Source of the DNA: an uncultured Anaerolineae bacterium | GTDB lineage: Bacteria > Chloroflexota > Anaerolineae > Aggregatilineales > Phototrophicaceae | Assembly (NCBI GenBank): GCA_934216615.1 | Contig: CAKQCB010000002.1 | Coordinates: 186,001-250,000, forward strand | Direction of reading: 5' to 3' | Length of the DNA stretch: 64,000 nt | Shown: piece by piece, positions 28,709-37,812 of the stretch | How positions within the stretch are numbered: the stretch's first letter is position 1 | Layout: each line of letters opens with the position of its first letter | Program-made: the position numbers and the translations under genes | Notes under the pieces: model-generated | Told to the model about the DNA's origin: nothing | The model's database searches: none | What the model saw: the letters and a program-made list of their open reading frames with translations, nothing else

Positions 28709-29164
28709 TTACTTTACCCATTCGTCAGAATCTAAAATGATCGTCACAGGCCCATCGTTATGGATTTCGACGTGCATCATCGCCCCAAACACGCCAAACC
28801 CAATCGCAGATACCCCTTCAGCTTGCAAACATTCACCGAAATACTGCACCATCGGCGCGGCTTGGGCAGGTGACGCCGCATCAATGAAACTGGGGCGACG
28901 CCCACGACGCATATCTGCATACAGGGTGAACTGTGAAACAACCAGTACCCCACCGCCAACATCTAACAAGGATAAATTCATCTTACCCTCGGCATCTTCA
29001 AAAACACGCAGATGAGCCGTTTTCTTCGCCATCGCTTCTACAATGGCGTTGGTATCCTCATGGGTGATGCCCACGAGGGCCACGTATCCATTTTCGACAC
29101 TACCCATTATTTTCCCTTCAACCGTCACACTGCCTTTGCTTACCCGTTGTAAAATGACGCGCAT
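28709..29164 (-). CDS. dtd: D-aminoacyl-tRNA deacylase
   Basis: DTD removes D-amino acids (and glycine from tRNA-Ala) from mischarged tRNA. I choose the ATG at 29164 (MRVILQRVSKGSVTVEGKIM), since GAGG lies five bases upstream and this is the conserved start; the frame is open further upstream but is not DTD-like. The 151-residue protein keeps the two active-site motifs: the SQFTLYAD segment (cross-subunit SQxTL) and the C-terminal GxMMHVEIHNDGPVT (family NxGPVT) with the Gly-cisPro pair. Confidence 0.95.
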   Translation of the reverse strand: MRVILQRVSKGSVTVEGKIMGSVENGYVALVGITHEDTNAIVEAMAKKTAHLRVFEDAEGKMNLSLLDVGGGVLVVSQFTLYADMRRGRRPSFIDAASPAQAAPMVQYFGECLQAEGVSAIGFGVFGAMMHVEIHNDGPVTIILDSDEWVK

Positions 29165-29200
29165 CATTTCCTCGCAAGAAACTGATAATCCAGATAATAT

Positions 29201-29230
29201 TTCCCAAGATTTCCCAAATAAATCCCAAAT
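29201..29230 (+). repeat. Three phased direct repeats upstream of the pseudokinase gene
   Basis: TTCCCAAGAT, TTCCCAAATA and AATCCCAAAT follow one another at 29201, 29211 and 29221. The CCCAA cores are spaced 10 and 11 bases, one helical turn apart. They lie just upstream of the -35 box at 29247, a position suited to an activator. Confidence 0.5.
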
Positions 29231-29245
29231 TAGGCGAAGGTCGTA

Positions 29246-29274
29246 GTTGAACCTTATGCGTTCAACAGTACAAT
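29246..29274 (+). promoter_or_regulatory. Promoter with embedded inverted repeat, pseudokinase gene
   Basis: TTGAAC (29247-29252), a 16-base spacer and TACAAT (29269-29274) form a good sigma-70-type promoter. The perfect inverted repeat GTTGAAC-N7-GTTCAAC (29246-29266) overlaps the -35 box and fills the spacer, a typical repressor operator position. Confidence 0.6.
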
Positions 29275-29298
29275 AGCATAACTGTAAGGAGATGATTG

Positions 29299-32200
29299 AT
29301 GGCCGACAGCCTGTTTGATAATCGCTATCGTTATGACCATATCTATCCCCGTGGGCGTTCAGGGGAAACCCTTCGTGCCGTTGATACACAGGACAATAAC
29401 CGCCCTGTTGTGATCAAACGTCCAGCTTCTAATGATGCGCCACCGATCCGTTCTGGGCAAGAAGTGAGCATCTTGAACGAGCGTAAAGCCCTCACCCGTC
29501 TCGCTGGGCATCCGTCCCTTACGGCGTTATTGGGAACCGGACAATTTTATATCGGTGGCATGGTGCACCAGTATATTGTCCTCGAACGCGCTGAAGGGGT
29601 CATCCTCGCGGATGAAGTTTTAGAACTCGCCAAGCGAAATGAACGTATTCCCGAATTAGAGCTTTTGGTCATCACCGACCAACTGTTAGATTTGCTCATC
29701 ACTGCTCACAAACATGACATTGTCTATAACGATGTTGATGCAAAACATCTTTTTTGGAACCGTGACACGTATCATCTCAAGGTGATCGACTGGGGAAACG
29801 CCGTCTTTTTAGAAGGCGATGAAATCACCCCTCAAGGCATCAGCCGTCAAAGTGATGTCTTCCAAGTCGCCGAGATGATGTATTTTGTGCTGACCGGTGG
29901 CGGGCGCATGGATGTTCCACGCGACGCCAACGAAATGTTCAGCCTCGACTTTGGGGAAGATGATAACCGTCTTCATTCCAAACTGAAGTCGATCCTCACC
30001 CATGCGGGGCATCCTAACCCACGTTACCGTTATAAAACGCTGGAAGAACTGCGTAAAGATTTACAAGAATACCGCGCGCCCATCGAGCGCGACCGTGACA
30101 CGGCCATTCATCGAATCAATGAGCGTCTGCGTCGTGACCTCAGCCGTGATGAACTGCTGTCCCTGCTGGTCAATATTGAGGAAACCCTCACCCGTGACCC
30201 GGGCTTCCCCAACGCACGCGCCGCCCATAAAGAAATTCAAGACCGCTTGAACGATTTGGAAGTGGCCGCCGACCTCGATGCGACGCATATCTATCTTGAA
30301 AACGGACATTGGGGACGGGCGGTATCGCTTTTAGAAGAATTATGGCCCCGTGCACGGGGCGAGATGAGCACGCTCATCGCGCTGTTGTTGGACTGGGCGA
30401 AACTGCTCCAAGAAAACCAGATTCAACCGACCCCGCCCGCGGTCGTCGAAGCCATCGACTTTGTGTTTGAAAACGAAGGCGATCAAGCCGCGTTGGTGTT
30501 GATGACCCACGGCGTAGAAAATATGCAAACCCGCGCTGTGCAATTTTTATTAGCAGAGCGTATTTCGGCACATGCGCCGGGGATTTTGCTCTTACAACCG
30601 AACGTGTTCCGCCTCAAACTCGCGTTAGATCAGCTTGCGGGTGAAGGCGCGTCCGTGCGTGACCCACAAGCACAAATTGCCGATATCGATCATTCGATTG
30701 AACAACTGGGTCAAAGTCCTGAAGTGACGCCCGCCACTTTGCGGGATGGCTATCGCAAAGTGGTAGACCGCTTAAACACGCTTGCTACTACCCTTGAACA
30801 ACTGCGCGATCAGTATGGGCTACCGAATCGCAAACTACCTCTCTCTGCATTAGAACGGGCGACGATTGCGGCTATGTCCCTAGCGGATAATATGCACGTC
30901 GTCGGCAAACTTGCGGTGAGCAGTCCACGCGAAGCCTTAAGCGCCCTTGAAAGTAGTCGGCAAATTGCCCCGACAGCAGTCACATGGGAACACATCACCG
31001 CGCTGTTAGATCAACTGTATGACATCCTCGCACGCGCCGAAAAATATGTCCCCAGCGCGGATGGTTCAGATATTGATTTATGGTTAACGACGACTGCCAC
31101 CACGTTACACCCCTTTGCCCATCAACTCTTTGATGAGGGGTTAGCTCAACTCATTCGGGGGTTAGATACCGCTCAGCGTCAATGGCACAATTACGCCAGC
31201 GCGGTCATTCAGGGGAATAAAGTCGGCGCGACGCAATCCTTGACACAAGCCTCTGAACTGCTCCAAACCTTCAGCCCCGGGCTGGCGAATTGGTTCAGCC
31301 AGTTGACGGCGATTGTGAATGGGGCAAACCATGTAGAGCGCCATTCCCTTCATGGTGCTTTAGGGCGTGCCCTCGCGGATGGTTGGGAAGCCTTTGATCG
31401 TGGTCGCTTATTAGATGCGGAACGCTTAGGCATCCAAGCCTACGAAGCCTCTCGCGATGAAGACAGCAAATTTGCCTCCAGTCGCCTGCGTGACCTGACA
31501 CAGTTTGTGCGTGAATGGGTCGAACGCAGTGGCATCAGCGACAATAACCGCACCCAAGCCCTGCTCAAGACTATTGACGGCATGTTCACCGCCGACGAGC
31601 TGACTGTACGCAACAACTTCACAGGGCAAATGCCCAGCCAAGAAACATATCTCAAAGCTATGAGCAAAGGCTTGGTCGATCAATATGCTAAAACCAGCAG
31701 TGGCGCGCTGAGGGTATTGTTCGTCTATTACGTCTTATTATCGACGGTGGAAGCGCAAACTGACAATATCGAGGAACACGTTTTTTGGCGTGAAGCTGCG
31801 CTCAAAACATTAGGGGACAATTCGTTAAAACACCCGATGATGCGCACGCTGGATGAATTTACCATCCGCCGACGCGACTTATTCAACGCCGCGCAAACGA
31901 TCAACCGTATCAATAACTCAGAAGCCCTTGCGGAATTGGTCAACATTCGGCATGGGTTAGAGAATAATCCGCAGTCGCGCATTTTATCCCCTGCGGCCTA
32001 TAGTATTCGTGAATTGGAAAATGCCCTGCGCGATTGGTCAGAAGCAGAGTTTCGTGCCGCCGGCATCAAAATTGAGAATGCCATCAAAGGTATTGAAGAC
32101 ACTGAAACACACGGTCAAATCAGCCTAACCGCCTACCGCGCTTTCTTGATGGAACTTCTGAGCATTTCAGCTAAATTACATGCCGAAACCAATCACGCAC

Positions 32201-33678
32201 GGCAAATGATCGCCAGTAACCCTGCCGAACCACCCCGCGAACTGCGCAATTGGCATCATCGCATTTATGAGACGACAGGCGAAACATTAGGCTACGAATA
32301 CACAACACAAATGCGCGCGTGGTTAGAAAACTATGATGCCTTTGTTCAGTTGTATACCAACCGCAACCTGCGCCGTAGTGCCAAACTGGTCAAGTTCACC
32401 GAGCTGTTTAACACGGCGAATATTGACCGCAACCCCGCCTATCCGTTGTTCCGCCACTGGTATACGATCATCAACGATATGACGGAGTTTCCCGCACCGC
32501 CCACCGACGACCCCACCCCATATATCGACGATCTGGCGGAAGAAGAATTTGTCAGCGCGTTACCCCCTGCTCAATCAACGATTGCGCAGACACCCGCAAC
32601 ATCTCAAAAAGCGCCATCCTCTCCACTGGATGAAACAGACGATGATGAAGATGATGATGACCCACCCAAACGCGGGAAATTCCCGTTTTTCATCGTGGGG
32701 ATTTTAGCGATTCTGCTGGTGGGCGCGGGAATTTTTGCCATCAATTCTTTGAATAACACAAACGCCTCTCAAGGCGATGGGACACCCGACACGACCGCCG
32801 TCGCCTTCACAGGGGATGAAACCCCTGAAGTCACCCAAGCCGTTGAAGGGGTCGCGACGGAAGACACCAATAACATTTCAGACATCACCAGCACGCCGTC
32901 TGTGATCGCTGTGCTGGCGACGGTAGCCGAACGCGGGCCAGTCACCGCGACATCAACGCGCACGCCAACCGCCACAAATACCCCCGAAGACACGCCCACG
33001 CCGACGGAAACGCTCACCCCATTACCCACAGACACGCCGTTACCTTCTGCGACACCCCTGCCCACCTTGCCGCCAGATGGCCTGCATGGACGGCAGAACT
33101 TGATCGGCTTAGCGGGGAACTTGCTCAACTCACCTTGGACTGAGGATGAATTTAGTCCTAGTGAAGACCCGACGGTTTGGCGACTAGGACGGGGCACTGC
33201 ACTCGACGCAAATATCTTAAGCATTGCTTTAGATGCAGATACCTTAGAATCACAGTATGGAGCAAATTCAGCAGGTCGCATCATTCGCATGGAAGCAGAA
33301 CTGAGCTTAGTGACCTTTAACCCTCCGCTCCTGATTGATGATGAAGTGTTCTTTGGGGTCGAGCTTCGTTCACAAGACGATGCCGATATAAACGCTGGTT
33401 TACAAATCAACTTAGTTGAGCAAGGGGTGATTAATATTGCACAGATCGCAAATACTCAACTCACAGGGGTGAGCCAACAAGGAAACTCGGCAACCAATCT
33501 ATCCTTTAGGTTAGAACGCAACCTAAATACAGGCGCGGTGACGACTTATTTAAACGATCGTCAAATAGGTGAAGAAATTCCTTTTGTGGGAATGGATGCA
33601 CTCATTCAGCCAATACTGTTTGTAAAAGATGGGGGTGTCATCATCCATGTTCTTCAATGGAGCGTGACGCTTAGGTAA
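29299..33678 (+). CDS. Large membrane protein with N-terminal atypical Ser/Thr kinase-like domain
   Basis: Start at ATG 29299 after AAGGAG. The 1459-residue protein has a Hanks-type kinase-like domain (about residues 10-270). The VAIK lysine is kept (VVIKRP, Lys40). The catalytic loop is YNDVDAKH instead of HRDxKxxN: the Asp is kept (145), the loop Lys is Asp147 and the Asn is His150. DFG is DWG (164-166). It is therefore a pseudokinase or an unusual kinase. A long helical region follows (about 280-1090), an acidic stretch (DDDEDDDD-like), one membrane helix (about 1128-1150), a Thr/Pro linker (about 1180-1265) and a beta-rich C-terminal domain outside the membrane. A signalling or scaffold role is likely. 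Confidence 0.75.
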   Translation: MADSLFDNRYRYDHIYPRGRSGETLRAVDTQDNNRPVVIKRPASNDAPPIRSGQEVSILNERKALTRLAGHPSLTALLGTGQFYIGGMVHQYIVLERAEGVILADEVLELAKRNERIPELELLVITDQLLDLLITAHKHDIVYNDVDAKHLFWNRDTYHLKVIDWGNAVFLEGDEITPQGISRQSDVFQVAEMMYFVLTGGGRMDVPRDANEMFSLDFGEDDNRLHSKLKSILTHAGHPNPRYRYKTLEELRKDLQEYRAPIERDRDTAIHRINERLRRDLSRDELLSLLVNIEETLTRDPGFPNARAAHKEIQDRLNDLEVAADLDATHIYLENGHWGRAVSLLEELWPRARGEMSTLIALLLDWAKLLQENQIQPTPPAVVEAIDFVFENEGDQAALVLMTHGVENMQTRAVQFLLAERISAHAPGILLLQPNVFRLKLALDQLAGEGASVRDPQAQIADIDHSIEQLGQSPEVTPATLRDGYRKVVDRLNTLATTLEQLRDQYGLPNRKLPLSALERATIAAMSLADNMHVVGKLAVSSPREALSALESSRQIAPTAVTWEHITALLDQLYDILARAEKYVPSADGSDIDLWLTTTATTLHPFAHQLFDEGLAQLIRGLDTAQRQWHNYASAVIQGNKVGATQSLTQASELLQTFSPGLANWFSQLTAIVNGANHVERHSLHGALGRALADGWEAFDRGRLLDAERLGIQAYEASRDEDSKFASSRLRDLTQFVREWVERSGISDNNRTQALLKTIDGMFTADELTVRNNFTGQMPSQETYLKAMSKGLVDQYAKTSSGALRVLFVYYVLLSTVEAQTDNIEEHVFWREAALKTLGDNSLKHPMMRTLDEFTIRRRDLFNAAQTINRINNSEALAELVNIRHGLENNPQSRILSPAAYSIRELENALRDWSEAEFRAAGIKIENAIKGIEDTETHGQISLTAYRAFLMELLSISAKLHAETNHARQMIASNPAEPPRELRNWHHRIYETTGETLGYEYTTQMRAWLENYDAFVQLYTNRNLRRSAKLVKFTELFNTANIDRNPAYPLFRHWYTIINDMTEFPAPPTDDPTPYIDDLAEEEFVSALPPAQSTIAQTPATSQKAPSSPLDETDDDEDDDDPPKRGKFPFFIVGILAILLVGAGIFAINSLNNTNASQGDGTPDTTAVAFTGDETPEVTQAVEGVATEDTNNISDITSTPSVIAVLATVAERGPVTATSTRTPTATNTPEDTPTPTETLTPLPTDTPLPSATPLPTLPPDGLHGRQNLIGLAGNLLNSPWTEDEFSPSEDPTVWRLGRGTALDANILSIALDADTLESQYGANSAGRIIRMEAELSLVTFNPPLLIDDEVFFGVELRSQDDADINAGLQINLVEQGVINIAQIANTQLTGVSQQGNSATNLSFRLERNLNTGAVTTYLNDRQIGEEIPFVGMDALIQPILFVKDGGVIIHVLQWSVTLR

Positions 33679-33737
33679 AAATACAGCACATCTATACGCA
33701 TACTCTAAAGAAAAACACGGGAAGTCTATTTATAATA

Positions 33738-34883
33738 ATGGTAGAAACAGTTTCTATATCAACCAATACAATGAATTTATCAACATTGAGTGAAATAAGC
33801 ATCCTTATTGTAGATGATGAGTTTGTCAACCGAACGCTCTTAGAGCGCATCCTTGAAAAAGATTTTGCTGTGACCACAGCAAGTAATGGGCAAGAAGCAT
33901 TTGATCTGATCAAGAATCAATCCTTCTCACTCATCCTCTTAGACATCAATATGCCCATCATGAATGGGTATATGTTTTTAAACCAGTTCCGTAAACTCCC
34001 TGAATACACGGACACGCCGGTGATCATTATTTCGGCGCGCGACAGCCAAGAAGATATTGTTGAAGGGCTTCGTAACGGCGCAAACGATTACATCACCAAG
34101 CCCTATAACCTCGATATTATGCGCGCGCGGATTCATACCCAACTTGAGCGTAAGCAGATTTATGACTCGTATAAATCCACGATTCAACAGCTCAAAGTTG
34201 CGCAGGACTTACAACAAAACTTCTATCGTATTGTCACCCACGACCTCAAAAGCCCGTTGAGTAATTTACGCATGGCGCATTATCTACTGCGCGAAACCAT
34301 CCACGATAACCCCGCGGCAGATTCACTTCTCGAGAATATGGAGCACATCTTGCGAGACATGCAAGAAATGCTGCGCGTGTTCATCGAAATGTCGGCCAAA
34401 AATGATAATAAAGTTGCCTATGACCCCGAGACGATTTCAGCCCATGAGCTGACGCTTGAAGTCGTAGAACGGTACAAACTCAGCGCGGCACAAAAGAATA
34501 TGTCTTTTGAAATTCTAGGAAGTGATGGCTATTTAGTCGCTGACCGTCAATTGTCCAACCAAATTATTGATAACTTGGTCAGCAACGCCATCAAATACAG
34601 CCCATATAACAGCATGATTCAAATCCTCATCGAAACGCTTGATGAGTTCATCCGTATTCATGTGATCGACCAAGGACCGGGGATTCTTGCAACGGAACGT
34701 AATAACCTATTCCAAATGTACAGCCAAACCAGTAACCAACCCAGCGGGAATGAAGCCAGCACAGGGTTAGGCCTATGGATTGTGAAGCAGTTTAGCGAAG
34801 TACAAGGCGGAAATTTTGGCGTTGAATTCCCACAAGCAGGCGGTGCTGATTTTTGGGTTGAACTGCCCATCTCCAAAAATTAA
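33738..34883 (+). CDS. Receiver-histidine kinase hybrid (REC-HisKA-HATPase)
   Basis: The 381-residue soluble protein has a receiver domain at residues about 20-135 (ILIVDDE, phospho-acceptor Asp69 in LLDINMP, Lys in DYITKPY). A HisKA dimerisation helix follows with His168 in IVTHDLKSPLSN, then a HATPase domain (QIIDNLVSNAIKYSP, IDQGPGI, TGLGLWIVKQF). There is no membrane segment or DNA-binding output. It would take phosphate from, or pass it to, an unlinked partner. The start is uncertain: a TATAAT lies one base before this ATG, so if that is a -10 box the real start may be the ATG at 33771. It lies 59 bases after the pseudokinase gene. Confidence 0.88.
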   Translation: MVETVSISTNTMNLSTLSEISILIVDDEFVNRTLLERILEKDFAVTTASNGQEAFDLIKNQSFSLILLDINMPIMNGYMFLNQFRKLPEYTDTPVIIISARDSQEDIVEGLRNGANDYITKPYNLDIMRARIHTQLERKQIYDSYKSTIQQLKVAQDLQQNFYRIVTHDLKSPLSNLRMAHYLLRETIHDNPAADSLLENMEHILRDMQEMLRVFIEMSAKNDNKVAYDPETISAHELTLEVVERYKLSAAQKNMSFEILGSDGYLVADRQLSNQIIDNLVSNAIKYSPYNSMIQILIETLDEFIRIHVIDQGPGILATERNNLFQMYSQTSNQPSGNEASTGLGLWIVKQFSEVQGGNFGVEFPQAGGADFWVELPISKN

Positions 34884-34890
34884 TACATGT

Positions 34891-35349
34891 TTACGGCAAA
34901 GTCGGGCGTTTTAAAAACAACGCTGACCGTGTAACTTCGATCACTACCACGTTGTGTTGGTTGCGCCCACGATGGATGAGCGTCACAATGCCACAATCTT
35001 GACGGGATTTACTTTCGCGCTTTTGTAAAATCTCAGTTTCGACATACACCGTATCCCCATGAAATAACGGCTTCGGGTGAACGACGTGTTCATAGCCTAA
35101 GTTTGCGATGATCGTCCCTTGCGAAAGTTCGCTGACGGTTAAACCCACAACTAGCCCTAACGTGAAAATGCCATTCACGATCCGCGTGCCAAACTCGGTT
35201 TTAGAAGCAAAGTCTTCGTTGATGTGAAGCGGTTGGGTATTCATGGTCAGCGTGGAAAACAGCACATTGTCCATCTCTGTAACGGTGCGCCCCAAGCTGT
35301 GCTGAATCACATCACCCACGTTTAAATCTTCGTAATATTTCCCTGCCAT
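34891..35349 (-). CDS. MaoC-family acyl-CoA hydratase
   Basis: I choose the ATG at 35349 (MAGKYYEDLNVGDVIQHSLG), the conserved start; the upstream frame is not family-like. The 152-residue hot-dog-fold protein has the hydratase motif region TLTMNTQPLHINEDFASKTEFG and VNGIFTLGLVVGLTVSEL. The pattern GRTVTExDNxLFxxLTMNxQPLH is seen in MaoC dehydratases acting on branched C4/C5 dicarboxylic CoA esters, but the substrate here is not proven. It is convergent with the histidine kinase, seven bases apart. Confidence 0.85.
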   Translation of the reverse strand: MAGKYYEDLNVGDVIQHSLGRTVTEMDNVLFSTLTMNTQPLHINEDFASKTEFGTRIVNGIFTLGLVVGLTVSELSQGTIIANLGYEHVVHPKPLFHGDTVYVETEILQKRESKSRQDCGIVTLIHRGRNQHNVVVIEVTRSALFLKRPTLP

Positions 35350-35515
35350 AATAAATTTTTTCCTCTCAATAAGTTTCTTAACAATCATTCACAATAGGCT
35401 CATGATCATCTTAGTTTGATATTTTAAATTGAGTAGTAACTTGGCAAGCTCCATAATTTGAGAATGAGCATCAAGCATGTGATTGAACAAATTATTGCCG
35501 AGTGTATGGGTCTAA

Positions 35516-35595
35516 CAGATTATTGTAATTAATCTGCACCCGTCTATTAAAGACTGACCTGAGTATCTCCCCCTTACTCAGGTCGGTCTTTTTTT
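35516..35595 (+). ncRNA. Candidate small RNA with two stem-loops
   Basis: A perfect 7-7-7 hairpin, CAGATTA-N7-TAATCTG, lies at 35516-35536. After 14 bases a strong intrinsic terminator follows (35551-35595). No plus-strand gene lies within 600 bases upstream, and the minus-strand genes on either side have other ends. Weak promoter-like boxes TTGAAC (35483-35488) and TATGGG (35505-35510), spaced 16, would start transcription near 35516. The structure is seen; that it is an expressed RNA is inference. The rest of the 301-base gap 35350-35650 is AT-rich without recognisable features. Confidence 0.4.
35551..35595 (+). terminator. Strong plus-strand terminator without an upstream gene
   Basis: AGACTGACCTGAGT (35551-35564) pairs with ACTCAGGTCGGTCT (35576-35589) with one wobble pair and an 11-base loop, then seven T (35589-35595). 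The opposite strand lacks a comparable U-run, so it points to plus-strand transcription. Confidence 0.88.
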
Positions 35596-35607
35596 ATGGC
35601 CTATATA

Positions 35608-35639
35608 AAAAACAGCCTGTGTTTACACAAGCTGTTTTT
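35608..35639 (-). terminator. Terminator of the TPR membrane protein gene
   Basis: AAAAACAGCCTGTGT (35608-35622) and ACACAAGCTGTTTTT (35625-35639) form a 15-base stem with one mismatch. It lies 12 bases after the stop of the minus-strand gene ending at 35651 and ends in U residues on that strand. Confidence 0.8.
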
Positions 35640-35650
35640 GTTTAAAAAGA

Positions 35651-36775
35651 TCACTGCCCGAGTGGGACAAAGTTCGGGTCAGGCGTGAAGATGGGCGCCA
35701 CCTGTGCGTTCGGGTCGGGCGTGGGCGTCGCGTTGGCACATTGGTTTGCCGCCGTATTGTATTTACCATCAGCCACACCGCTGGCAAACACCCCGCGTGC
35801 AAGCTGATATTGTCTTGCCGCCGTACAACTATCCCCAGACCCTAAATAGGCGTCACCATTACGCACATAATAACCATATAAGGCTTCACGCGCAGGGGTG
35901 TAATAACGACCGTTCGGCCCTAAGTTGATGATCTCTTGTAGCTGTGCAATCGCGTTCGGGTTTCCCGCCGCCGCGCCTGCGCTGGCGGTCAAATACAATT
36001 GGGCGGCATAGCGCTCGTAACTTAAAGAACCGCTCAACAAGCCCAGGTCTTCGGCTTGGTTCACGATGAGGTTGGCGGCGGCAGGTTGGTTACTTTGATA
36101 CAACTGCATCGCGTAATCATTCAATGCGCGTCCCAACATCGACTGAACTGTATTCCGTTCAAATGTCGCATCTAACCCGCTGATCGCATTCAAATAACGG
36201 ATGGCGTTTTGGTAATCGCCTGTATTTAAGGCGATCTCGGCTTCTTGTAAAAGTCCTGCCAAATTTTGCCCGTTCCCACTGGTGACAGGGGTAACCGCAT
36301 CTTGTACAGCGTCGGCAGTCACTTCTACAGCTTCGGTCACTTCTTGCGTTGGCGTGGGTGTAAATGTCGCGGTCGGTTGGTTTGCTTCGTATAACGCTGT
36401 CCCCGTGAGGATCAGTTGTTCGATGCCAAACACGCCGGGGGTTAAAGTAGCGAGATATTGCAAACGCGCATCCAAAAACACCAGATTATTCATCTCAATG
36501 TCAGTGGGGATGCGTTCGATCTGTTCGTTGATAGCGAAATTTTGGGTTTGTGTGGCGATGGTGTTTGCTTCGCGCTGTCCGCTTGTCCAACCTGCGGCGG
36601 CTGAAAGGGCAACAATTGCCAACGACATCAAAAGCAAAACAAACGTAATCAGGCCGATCATCCGACAACCTGGCCCATTCGGGGTGACCTCTTCATCATC
36701 CCCAGAGAAAGGTACGCCGGGCTGAATGTTGATTACACGCGGTTGAGTATCATCTAATTGGATTTCGTAAGTCAT
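35651..36775 (-). CDS. Single-pass membrane protein with TPR-like repeats
   Basis: I choose the ATG at 36775 (MTYEIQLDDTQPRVINIQPG). The 374-residue protein has a short cytoplasmic N terminus, a membrane helix at about residues 39-61 (MIGLITFVLLLMSLAIVALS) and a long outer part. A TPTATFTPTPT linker (about residues 130-150) precedes helical TPR-like repeats (LLQEAEIALNTGDYQNAIRY, AARQYQLARGVFASGVADG). The C terminus has another Thr/Pro stretch and ends PNFVPLGQ. I do not recognise a specific family. Confidence 0.65.
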   Translation of the reverse strand: MTYEIQLDDTQPRVINIQPGVPFSGDDEEVTPNGPGCRMIGLITFVLLLMSLAIVALSAAAGWTSGQREANTIATQTQNFAINEQIERIPTDIEMNNLVFLDARLQYLATLTPGVFGIEQLILTGTALYEANQPTATFTPTPTQEVTEAVEVTADAVQDAVTPVTSGNGQNLAGLLQEAEIALNTGDYQNAIRYLNAISGLDATFERNTVQSMLGRALNDYAMQLYQSNQPAAANLIVNQAEDLGLLSGSLSYERYAAQLYLTASAGAAAGNPNAIAQLQEIINLGPNGRYYTPAREALYGYYVRNGDAYLGSGDSCTAARQYQLARGVFASGVADGKYNTAANQCANATPTPDPNAQVAPIFTPDPNFVPLGQ

Positions 36776-36916
36776 AATACTTTCTGCGGCGTACAACCCT
36801 CAAAACAACAAGAATTGTCGCGTAAGTTTTCTCAGAAACACCTCATCTAATTATTACGAGGCGCGGTCATTATATAAGACCAGAAAGGCGATGTACAGCA
36901 TAGCCCGATGCTGTTC

Positions 36917-36945
36917 TATACACGGCTCTAAATTCTCCCTATAAT
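36917..36945 (+). promoter_or_regulatory. Promoter of the HEAT-repeat gene
   Basis: TATACA (36917-36922), a 17-base spacer and a perfect TATAAT (36940-36945) lie 61 bases before the ATG at 37006. Confidence 0.55.
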
Positions 36946-37005
36946 GACACGAACACAATGAAGTACGCCTTCAAAGCATTCTATTGAACGCAAGAATGAG
37001 GACCT

Positions 37006-37812
37006 ATGTTTACCCAATGGATTGAAGAATTGCACCATAACGATGCCGCAATCCGTTTAAATGCGGCGCAAAAATTAGGGGATGCCAAAGACGAACGAGC
37101 TGTTCAACCCCTGATCCAAAAATTAGAAGATACGAACGCCAAAGTTCAGTATGCAGTCTTCGCGGCGTTGGTCAAACTGAGTGCCTCACAAGCGGCCCCT
37201 CATATGATCGAACTGCTGTACAACAACCGTAACAGCAAACTTTGGGGTTTGCTCAAACTGGGCATTGGCTTGCGTTTACGCGCGGGGCTGTTAGGGTTGA
37301 TCGCCAGTGGCGATACCCCACTTGCCAACCGGTTGATCGAAATTTTGGATGACCAAACACTCGAACTCGAAGAACGCGCCTTCTTCGCGCGTATGTGGGG
37401 ACGTACACAAGACCCACGCGCCGTAGAAGTGATGATCGACACCTTACAAAATCACCCCGAAGTGATGCAAGGTGCCGCCGCAGAAGCGTTAGGCTATCTG
37501 GGTGACATTCGCGCCATTGATACGTTGATCGCCAGTTTACAAACCGTCGATAGCGATCAAATTCGCGAAGTCTGTGCGGAATCGCTCGGCCGTCTCGGTG
37601 ATGAAAAAGCCGTCGATGCGCTCATTATGGCGCTCAAAGATGAAAACGAATGGGTAAGACGTGCCGCCGCTGTTGCCTTGGGTGACCTCGGTCATGCCCG
37701 CGCCGTTGAACCGCTCAGCAATCATCTTCACGATGAAAGCCAATTGGTTCAGGATGCGGTGTTTGATGCCCTCAAGAAACTGAGCACCGGCAGTTTTAAC
37801 ACCATTCTCTAA
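37006..37812 (+). CDS. HEAT-repeat protein
   Basis: The 268-residue soluble protein consists of about seven HEAT / PBS-lyase-type repeats, each a pair of helices, for example AVQPLIQKLEDTNAKVQYAV, AIDTLIASLQTVDSDQIREV and AVDALIMALKDENEWVRRAA. Such proteins act as scaffolds or, in phycobilin systems, as lyases; no phycobiliprotein genes are present, so a protein-binding scaffold is likelier. It is monocistronic, with its own promoter and a terminator at 37955. Confidence 0.85.
   Translation: MFTQWIEELHHNDAAIRLNAAQKLGDAKDERAVQPLIQKLEDTNAKVQYAVFAALVKLSASQAAPHMIELLYNNRNSKLWGLLKLGIGLRLRAGLLGLIASGDTPLANRLIEILDDQTLELEERAFFARMWGRTQDPRAVEVMIDTLQNHPEVMQGAAAEALGYLGDIRAIDTLIASLQTVDSDQIREVCAESLGRLGDEKAVDALIMALKDENEWVRRAAAVALGDLGHARAVEPLSNHLHDESQLVQDAVFDALKKLSTGSFNTIL

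Noticed and set aside
32769-33410. A 213-codon Ser/Val-rich minus-strand frame opposite the Thr/Pro stalk of the pseudokinase
   Set aside because: The repetitive stalk codons create an open antisense frame. It has no independent support.
37006-37812. The HEAT-repeat gene as a phycobilin lyase
   Set aside because: The repeats are generic and there are no phycobiliprotein or bilin genes nearby.
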